Assembly: GCF_000210895.1 (NCBI RefSeq)
Contig: NC_015964.1
Coordinates: 744,001-808,000 of the forward strand
Direction of reading: 5' to 3'
Origin: Haemophilus parainfluenzae T3T1
GTDB lineage: Bacteria > Pseudomonadota > Gammaproteobacteria > Enterobacterales > Pasteurellaceae
DNA length: 64,000 bases
Under the pieces are notes generated by a model. The model ran no database searches and was not told where the DNA came from. It saw only the letters and a program-made list of their open reading frames with translations. Made by a program: the position numbers and the translations under genes. Positions 58,298-64,000 of the stretch are shown here, piece by piece. Each line of letters opens with the position of its first letter. Position 1 is the first letter of the stretch.

Positions 58298-58319
58298 ATT
58301 ATTTTTTCTTGATAAAAAA

Positions 58320-58934
58320 CTACACGAAAAGTGGTGCAAACCAACTATCTAATTTAGCCGCTAATTTATCAATACCAATTTTATTTTGTGCAGAAAAGGC
58401 TTCGACTTGAATATCGCCTTGAAATGGCAAAATCGCTTCACGTACCATTTTGACTTGTTTGCTACGCGCACTTTGACTGAGTTTATCCGCCTTGGTTAAA
58501 AGTAACATAACCGGTAAATCAGCAGAAACGGCCCATTCGATCATTTGCTGATCGAGATCTTTTAACGGATGACGAATATCCATCAGAACAACAAGCCCGC
58601 CTAAACATTCCCGTTTTTGCAAATATTCCCCGAGGGATTTTTGCCACTCGATTTTCATTTTCTCGGGAACCGCAGCATAGCCATAACCGGGTAAGTCTAC
58701 CAGTTTACAATTAGGCTCTACTTCAAAAAGGTTGATGAGCTGTGTCCGACCAGGGGTTTTAGAAGTTCGAGCTAAGCTTTTCTGATTGGTTAATGCATTA
58801 AGTGCGGTTGATTTTCCTGCATTTGAACGCCCTGCAAACGCAATTTCAATCCCTGTATCTTCTGGGATGGAACGAATATTGGGGGCGCTCGTAAGAAAAT
58901 GCGTTTTATGATAATTCAGTTTAATTTCAGACAT
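58320..58934 (-). CDS. engB: Ribosome biogenesis GTP-binding protein EngB/YsxC
   Basis: A 204-residue small GTPase needed for cell division and 50S assembly. G1 is [17 protein letters not shown]3 is DLPGYGYA, and G4 is [11 protein letters not shown] 58934 is used (AAAGGAACA upstream); the frame starts five codons earlier. The gene diverges from the VirK/YbjX-family gene. An uptake signal lies within it at about 58798-58808. Confidence 0.95.
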   Translation of the reverse strand: MSEIKLNYHKTHFLTSAPNIRSIPEDTGIEIAFAGRSNAGKSTALNALTNQKSLARTSKTPGRTQLINLFEVEPNCKLVDLPGYGYAAVPEKMKIEWQKSLGEYLQKRECLGGLVVLMDIRHPLKDLDQQMIEWAVSADLPVMLLLTKADKLSQSARSKQVKMVREAILPFQGDIQVEAFSAQNKIGIDKLAAKLDSWFAPLFV

Positions 58935-59046
58935 AATTGTTCCTTTCATTAATTGCGCCTAGCATATCACAAATAGAAAAATTGCTGAAATTATGCGAGA
59001 ATGCGCGCTTTGCATTGATTTAAAGCATCTTTAATTATTTTTTACT

Positions 59047-59916
59047 ATGGAATCTCAAGAGAATCAATATCGCTGGCCAAAAGCGGAAGCCGTTTATCCC
59101 GATAGACCAGGGCGTTCTTATGCGCTTAAGCGCCTACGTTATCGTCTTCGTTCTTTTTTACATCGAGGATCAATTGCTCATTTTGAGCAATTTATTAATC
59201 AGCATCCTTTTCTTGTCACATTATTAAATGAATATGTGGATTATAGCTATCCATTAGTTTATCGTTTTTTAGATAAACGTTTTAATAGCAAACAGCGTTT
59301 CGAAGCTATCTGCGACAATCTACTTTTTTTACCTGAAAAATTGACCGCACTTTCAGCCCCCATTTATAAAACGCCATTAAGTTTTGGTGAGGTAATTCCT
59401 GATTTTGAAATGACATTATCGATGACTACACATCAACCGATGGAAGGTTATTGGGTATTGGAGTTATGGCATAAACCACGTAATGAATTAGTGTATTTGC
59501 TTACTTTTGCCAAACTTGGTGAGGCATTGCTTATTTCTGTGGTGCAGGGACCCAATTTTGAAGGTTCCAAAGAGATGGTGAAGCAACTCACAAAAACGTG
59601 TCATGGTTTACGCCCTGCTTATTTGATGGTGGAAACGATGAAAGCATTGACGAAAGCATTAGGCTTTAATCAATTGTTAGGTATTCCACAAAAATATCAA
59701 AATAAATCGCGTTTTATTCAAAGTTCACATTATGTCGTAGATTATGATGCGATTTTTGTTGAATCAGGAGGACAGTTGAAGGACTATTGGGAATTACCTT
59801 TAGAGATAGATAGAAATCTTGATGAGGTACCGAGTAAGAAACGCTCAATGTATCGCAAACGTTATGCGATGCTAGATGATTTGGCTAAAGTAATCGAAGA
59901 AAAGCTAGAATTGTAA
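59047..59916 (+). CDS. VirK/YbjX family protein (DUF535)
   Basis: A 289-residue cytoplasmic protein. It resembles the DUF535 family with the conserved segments LTFAKLGEALLISVVQGPNFEGSKEMVKQLTKTCHGLRPAYLMVE and LLGIPQKYQNK. Members are linked to resistance to host peptides (VirK, YbjX), but the activity is unknown. No signal peptide is present. An uptake signal at 59341-59352 is translated as LTAL. No clear ribosome site is seen before ATG 59047. Confidence 0.8.
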   Translation: MESQENQYRWPKAEAVYPDRPGRSYALKRLRYRLRSFLHRGSIAHFEQFINQHPFLVTLLNEYVDYSYPLVYRFLDKRFNSKQRFEAICDNLLFLPEKLTALSAPIYKTPLSFGEVIPDFEMTLSMTTHQPMEGYWVLELWHKPRNELVYLLTFAKLGEALLISVVQGPNFEGSKEMVKQLTKTCHGLRPAYLMVETMKALTKALGFNQLLGIPQKYQNKSRFIQSSHYVVDYDAIFVESGGQLKDYWELPLEIDRNLDEVPSKKRSMYRKRYAMLDDLAKVIEEKLEL

Positions 59917-59920
59917 AAGT

Positions 59921-59957
59921 AAAAAGTGCGGTGAATTTTGACCGCACTTTTTGTTTT
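59921..59957. terminator. Inverted uptake-signal pair between the DUF535 gene and oppF
   Basis: AAAAAGTGCGGT and ACCGCACTTTTT face each other across 8 bases with T and A runs. It separates two convergent genes. Confidence 0.85.
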
Positions 59958-60955
59958 TATAAGACCTTTAAACAAGCCACAAAATGGCTGTTGTTTTGGC
60001 TAGTGAAAGGTGGTTTTTGTTTCGCACAATTTTCATCGGCTTTTAGACAGCGAGTACGGAACACGCAACCGGACGGCGGATTAATTGGCGAAGGCAAATC
60101 ACCTTCAAGTAATTCGATGGACTTATTGCGTTCCAATTTTGGATCGGGAATTGGAACTGCAGACATTAAGGCTTTGGTATAAGGATGTTTGGTATTGTTA
60201 TATACCTCCTCATCACTGCCTAATTCCATTGCATTGCCTAAATACATCACTAACACACGGTCAGAAATGTGTTTTACCACTGCTAAATCATGGGCGATGA
60301 AAATTAAGGAAAGCCCCATTTCTTTTTGTAGGGATTTCAATAAATTTACCACTTGAGCCTGAATCGATACATCTAACGCAGAAACGGGCTCATCACAAAT
60401 GATCATTTTCGGCTCAATGATTAAAGCACGAGCAATACCGATACGCTGACATTGTCCACCAGAAAACTCATGCGGATAGCGGTTAATCAAGTTCGGTAAA
60501 AGCCCGACTTTCAACATCATTGCTTGCACTTTTTCTTTCACTTCTGCAGCACTTAAGTGCGGTTGGTAGATCTTTAATGGCTCAGCAATGATTTCGCCAA
60601 TATTCATTCGCGGATTGAGAGAGGCGAGCGGGTCTTGGAAAATCATTTGAATGTCTTTACGCGTTTCTTTCCATTGTTTTGCTGATTGTTTTCGTAAATT
60701 TTTACCAAGCCACAAGATTTCCCCTTCACTTGCTTCGACTAAACCGATAATAGCACGTGCAAGTGTGGATTTACCGCAACCGGATTCACCCACTACACCG
60801 AGAGTTTCACCTGCGTAAAGTTTAAAAGAGACATCCTTCACCGCTTTTAAGGTTTGCGGTTTGGCGAAGAAAAGGGATTTCTCATTTTTAATTTTAAAAC
60901 TAACGCCTAAGTGATTGACTTCAAGAAGTAATTCTTTGTTGTTCGAGACTGTCAT
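59957..60955 (-). CDS. oppF: Oligopeptide ABC transporter ATP-binding protein OppF
   Basis: One of the two ATPases of the oligopeptide importer, 332 residues. Walker A is GESGCGKSTLAR, the signature is FSGGQCQRIGIARAL, and Walker B is MIICDEPVSALD. A C-terminal OppF tail with Cys pairs (GCVFRTRCLKADENC) follows. It overlaps oppD by 4 bp (ATGA). Confidence 0.96.
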   Translation of the reverse strand: MTVSNNKELLLEVNHLGVSFKIKNEKSLFFAKPQTLKAVKDVSFKLYAGETLGVVGESGCGKSTLARAIIGLVEASEGEILWLGKNLRKQSAKQWKETRKDIQMIFQDPLASLNPRMNIGEIIAEPLKIYQPHLSAAEVKEKVQAMMLKVGLLPNLINRYPHEFSGGQCQRIGIARALIIEPKMIICDEPVSALDVSIQAQVVNLLKSLQKEMGLSLIFIAHDLAVVKHISDRVLVMYLGNAMELGSDEEVYNNTKHPYTKALMSAVPIPDPKLERNKSIELLEGDLPSPINPPSGCVFRTRCLKADENCAKQKPPFTSQNNSHFVACLKVL

Positions 60956-61923
60956 AGGTTAAATTTCTCCGCAGGTAACCAACAATTACGTAATTGACTG
61001 TGATTAAATGTAGTCAGTTTTGGCGCAGTTTGGCATTGTTCGGTAGCAAATTGGCAACGTGGTGAGAATGGACAACCTTTTGGCAAATGCAATAAATTCG
61101 GTGGATTGCCAGGAATAGTTACTAAGTGTTCTTCATTGCCATCTAAGCGAGGAATTGCATCCATTAAGCCAATAGAATAAGGATGAGTTGGATGATAGAA
61201 AATTTGTTCTGCAGTGCCGTATTCCATGGTTCGTCCAGCATACATCACCATAACTTGATCGCAAATACCCGCTACCACGCCCAAATCGTGAGTGATCATG
61301 ATGATGGCAGTGTTAAATTCACGTTTTAACTCATTTAATAAGGTCATGATTTGCGCTTGAACGGTCACATCCAAAGCGGTTGTTGGTTCATCGGCAATGA
61401 GTAGTTTTGGTCGGCATAATAAGGCCATCGCGATCATCACCCGTTGACGCATACCACCTGAAAATTCGTGAGGATACATACCCATGCGTTTTTTGGCTTC
61501 CGGCATTTTAACTGCATCTAACATTTTCACGGATTCAGCAAAGGCAGTTTGTTTATCATAGCCTTTGTGTAATTGTAGTACTTCCATGAGTTGTTCACCG
61601 ATTTTCATGTAAGGGTTGAGTGATGTCATCGGATCTTGGAAAATCATGGAAATTTGTTCGGCACGGATTTTATTCAACTCAGCATTCGGTAAATTAACTA
61701 ATTCTTTCCCTTCAAAAATAGCTGAACCTTCGACTTCACCGTTGGCTGCCAATAAACCCATTAAAGCAAAGGCTGTTTGTGACTTGCCTGAGCCACTTTC
61801 GCCTACGATGCCGAGCGTGCTCCCCGCATTGAGCGTGAAGTTTAAGTCATTCACCGCTGTGACGACACCATCCGGTGTTTTGAAGCGAACGTAGAGATTT
61901 TTTACATCTAATAAAGGATTCAT
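60952..61923 (-). CDS. oppD: Oligopeptide ABC transporter ATP-binding protein OppD
   Basis: The second ATPase, 323 residues. Walker A is GESGSGKSQTAFALMG, the signature is FSGGMRQRVMIAMAL, and Walker B is LLIADEPTTALD. The C-terminal GCPFSPRCQFATEQC cysteines are typical and may bind an Fe-S cluster. It lies 8 bp after oppC. Confidence 0.96.
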   Translation of the reverse strand: MNPLLDVKNLYVRFKTPDGVVTAVNDLNFTLNAGSTLGIVGESGSGKSQTAFALMGLLAANGEVEGSAIFEGKELVNLPNAELNKIRAEQISMIFQDPMTSLNPYMKIGEQLMEVLQLHKGYDKQTAFAESVKMLDAVKMPEAKKRMGMYPHEFSGGMRQRVMIAMALLCRPKLLIADEPTTALDVTVQAQIMTLLNELKREFNTAIIMITHDLGVVAGICDQVMVMYAGRTMEYGTAEQIFYHPTHPYSIGLMDAIPRLDGNEEHLVTIPGNPPNLLHLPKGCPFSPRCQFATEQCQTAPKLTTFNHSQLRNCWLPAEKFNL

Positions 61924-61931
61924 ATTCGCTC

Positions 61932-62867
61932 CTATCTATCTTTCGGATCGAGTGCATCACGCAACCCGTCACCGATAAAGTTAAAACAAAATAGGGTAAG
62001 GCAAAGGAAAAATGCCGGGAAAATTAATAACCAAGGCGACACTTCCATTTGCGCAGCACCATCACTTAAGAGTGCACCCCAGCTACTCATCGGTTCTTGA
62101 GTCCCTAATCCTAAGAAGCTTAAGAATGATTCAAATAGAATGAGCCCAGGTACTTCAAGCGAGGCATAAACTGCCACTAAGCCTAATACATTCGGAATAA
62201 TGTGTTTCAAAATGATTTGGCGACGAGGTACGCCACAAACGATGGCAGCTTCGACGAATTCTTTATTTTTCAGGCTGAGCGTTTGTCCGCGTACGATACG
62301 TGCAAGGCCAAGCCAAGCAATGGCCCCGATAGCGATAAAAATTAAGAAAATGTTTTGGCCAAAAAGAGTCACCAACAAAATCACGAAAAACATGAATGGA
62401 AATGAGCTGAGAATCTCTAAAAAACGCATCATTAACATATCTGTTTTACCGCCTACATAACCGGAAATCGCCCCATAAATTGTGCCGATAGTCACGGAAA
62501 TGAAGGCACCAGCAATACCGACCAATAAGGAAATGCGTCCACCGATAGCAGTGCGTACCAACAAGTCTCGACCCGAGGCATCAGTACCGAAGAAGTGATA
62601 GCCTTCCATTGTTGGTGCGGTGCTCATCATATTCCAATCGGTATCTTCATAGGTAAATGGGAAGAACCAAGGTGCTACGGTAATAAATATAATAATAAAC
62701 GCCAAAATAATCAGACTGGCAACGGCCGCTTTGTTGCGGAAAAAACGGCGTTTCGCATCTTGCCATAGACTGCGGCCTTCCAGTTGCATTTCTTCAATAC
62801 GGTCAGCCACTTGTTCCACAAAATCCGCATTTTTCTGATTAATCGGCTGAGTACGATAATCTGTCAT
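61932..62867 (-). CDS. oppC: Oligopeptide ABC transporter permease OppC
   Basis: A 311-residue permease with an N-terminal soluble part (residues about 1-45) and six membrane helices. The EAA loop is seen as EAAIVCGVPRRQIILKHIIPN, and PWFFPFTYEDTDWN is the OppC periplasmic segment. It lies 9 bp after oppB. Confidence 0.95.
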   Translation of the reverse strand: MTDYRTQPINQKNADFVEQVADRIEEMQLEGRSLWQDAKRRFFRNKAAVASLIILAFIIIFITVAPWFFPFTYEDTDWNMMSTAPTMEGYHFFGTDASGRDLLVRTAIGGRISLLVGIAGAFISVTIGTIYGAISGYVGGKTDMLMMRFLEILSSFPFMFFVILLVTLFGQNIFLIFIAIGAIAWLGLARIVRGQTLSLKNKEFVEAAIVCGVPRRQIILKHIIPNVLGLVAVYASLEVPGLILFESFLSFLGLGTQEPMSSWGALLSDGAAQMEVSPWLLIFPAFFLCLTLFCFNFIGDGLRDALDPKDR

Positions 62868-62876
62868 AACTTATCC

Positions 62877-63797
62877 TTAATAACGAATTTTTGGATCGAT
62901 GATGGCGTATAAAATATCCACAATCGCATTAAATAAAATGGTTAATGTACCCACTAAAATAGTGAGACTTAAAACTAAAGAATAGTCGCGATTCAATGCG
63001 CCGTTTACAAATAATAACCCCATGCCAGGTAAACCAAATACGCTTTCGATGACCATTGAGCCGGTAATAATCCCCACGAAAGCAGGGCCTAAATAGGTAA
63101 TCACAGGTAAAAGTGCTGGGCGCAAAGCATGTTTTAAAATGATTCTCGACGTGGAAAGTCCTTTAGCTTTGGCTGTCCGAATAAAGTTGGAGTGCAGCAC
63201 TTCAATCATCGAGCCACGCATGATACGCGCAATCCCTGCAACATAAGCGATAGTTAAGGATGCTACGGGTAAAATAATGTACATTGCTGAACCGCCATTC
63301 CAACCGCCAGCGGGTAACCACCCCAAATAAATGGCAAAAATCAGTACTAAGACTGGTGCGAAGACGAAACTTGGCATAATTACGCCAAGCATTGAGAAAC
63401 TCATCAAAATATAATCCCAACGGCTATTTTGATTGAGTGCGGCAAGCGTACCCGCTGTGACACCTAACACAACAGCAAAGGCGAAAGCCACCATCCCTAA
63501 TTTTATGGAAACAGGGAAAGCAGACGCGATTAAATCGTTCACTGATTGGTCTTTATATTTAAAAGAGGGACCAAAATCTCCTTTGGAAAGATTTTCTAAA
63601 TAAAGGAAATATTGTTTATATAATGGTTCATTTAAATGATACTTCGCTTCGATATTAGCCATGACTTCTGGCGGATAAGCACGTTCAGAGGTGAACGGGC
63701 TGCCAGGGGCGAGGCGCATTAAAAAGAAAGAAAAAGTAATCAAAATAAACAGCGTCGGCAAGGCTTCCAACAGCCGTTTAAAAATAAACTTGAGCAT
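62877..63797 (-). CDS. oppB: Oligopeptide ABC transporter permease OppB
   Basis: A 306-residue permease with six membrane helices. It opens MLKFIFKRLLEALPTLFILITF and has the EAA loop RTAKAKGLSTSRIILKHALRPALLPV. ATG 63797 has GGAG upstream; five codons more are open without it. It follows oppA across an uptake-signal pair. Confidence 0.95.
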   Translation of the reverse strand: MLKFIFKRLLEALPTLFILITFSFFLMRLAPGSPFTSERAYPPEVMANIEAKYHLNEPLYKQYFLYLENLSKGDFGPSFKYKDQSVNDLIASAFPVSIKLGMVAFAFAVVLGVTAGTLAALNQNSRWDYILMSFSMLGVIMPSFVFAPVLVLIFAIYLGWLPAGGWNGGSAMYIILPVASLTIAYVAGIARIMRGSMIEVLHSNFIRTAKAKGLSTSRIILKHALRPALLPVITYLGPAFVGIITGSMVIESVFGLPGMGLLFVNGALNRDYSLVLSLTILVGTLTILFNAIVDILYAIIDPKIRY

Positions 63798-63820
63798 AAC
63801 AACTCCAACCAAAATGGGCG

Positions 63821-63862
63821 AAAAGTGCGGTCAAAAAATAAGATAATTTTTAACCGCACTTA
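63821..63862. repeat. Inverted uptake-signal pair between oppA and oppB
   Basis: AAAAGTGCGGTCAAAAAA and TTTTTAACCGCACTT form a hairpin. Within the opp operon it may lower downstream expression relative to oppA. Confidence 0.75.
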
Positions 63863-63877
63863 AATACGAGCAACGAA

Positions 63878-64000
63878 TTAATGTTTAATAATATAAAGGT
63901 TGCGTAAGTAAATATGATCTTGTGGATCTTTGCCTGAATAGCCTTTTACGTAAGGCTTCACTAAGCGTGGATTCACATAGTTAAAGATTGGCACGATACC
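63878..64000 (-). CDS. oppA: Oligopeptide-binding protein OppA, C-terminal end (rest outside window)
   Basis: Only the last 40 codons are in the window. They read GIVPIFNYVNPRLVKPYV then KGYSGKDPQDHIYLRNLYIIKH and a TAA. This fits the end of OppA, the periplasmic peptide binder, and its place just before oppB supports it. Confidence 0.88.
   Translation of the reverse strand, partial: GIVPIFNYVNPRLVKPYVKGYSGKDPQDHIYLRNLYIIKH

Noticed and set aside
58965-59046. Additional short leader gene upstream of the DUF535 gene
   Set aside because: No start with a ribosome site and no coding character in this 80-bp stretch.

Overview
The window is a continuous piece of a Pasteurellaceae chromosome, most likely the genus Haemophilus. 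The basis is the dense scatter of the H. influenzae-type DNA uptake signal (AAGTGCGGT) in and between genes, the complete comABCDEF competence operon beside ponA, a protein D (hpd/glpQ) gene, and proteins that closely resemble those I know from H. influenzae (AsnA, LigA, PotD-2). The species cannot be settled from this piece alone. It is AT-rich and densely coded. I see no rRNA, tRNA, prophage, insertion sequence or CRISPR array. purL is cut by the left edge and oppA by the right edge.

Layout. 1-2.6 kb: purL 3' end, a DUF417 membrane protein and a SIMPL-domain periplasmic protein. 2.6-10.8 kb: a glycerol-3-phosphate region with glpQ/hpd, a secreted propeller-like protein and glpT on the minus strand, divergent from glpABC; two perfect CRP sites lie between them. 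10.8-15.8 kb: a small gene remnant, asnA/asnC, an ordL-type oxidase, potD-2 and a PACE-type efflux protein. 15.8-25.3 kb: hflD-purB, trpS, yfcZ, a yjjW-type activase, nupC, deoD, greB and tex. 25.4-28.2 kb: an accessory patch of hypothetical genes holding two probable immunity genes (CdiI-like and Imm49-like) with no full toxin. It is flanked by two 47-bp direct repeats with one mismatch. 28.2-30.8 kb: glpK and glpF, divergent. 30.9-35.2 kb: a cystine-type ABC transporter, cysK and cysZ. 35.4-43 kb: zipA-ligA, a coiled-coil protein, ygiW, tyrP, tdk, a small membrane protein and tsaD. 43.1-47.4 kb: the rpsU-dnaG-rpoD macromolecular synthesis operon. 47.5-58.9 kb: psiE, rlmJ, ponA, comABCDEF, nfuA, comM and engB. 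59-64 kb: a VirK/YbjX-family gene and the oppABCDF operon.

How the genes work together. GlpQ releases glycerol-3-phosphate from glycerophosphodiesters, GlpT imports it, GlpF and GlpK take in and phosphorylate glycerol, and GlpABC oxidises glycerol-3-phosphate anaerobically. Both glp regulatory regions carry perfect CRP sites and share a TGAGC-N4-ACGAA motif that I propose as the GlpR operator. The competence genes carry CRP-S (Sxy-dependent) sites, one at the ponA start codon for comA and one between engB and comM. Both stand 51 bp, centre to centre, from a good -10 box. TcyABC, CysK and CysZ form a sulfur/cysteine group.

The least ordinary parts are the orphan-immunity patch with its flanking repeats, the shared glp operator motif, the paired QseB/PmrA-type boxes upstream of a ygiW that lacks its usual two-component genes, and the many inverted uptake-signal pairs that double as terminators.
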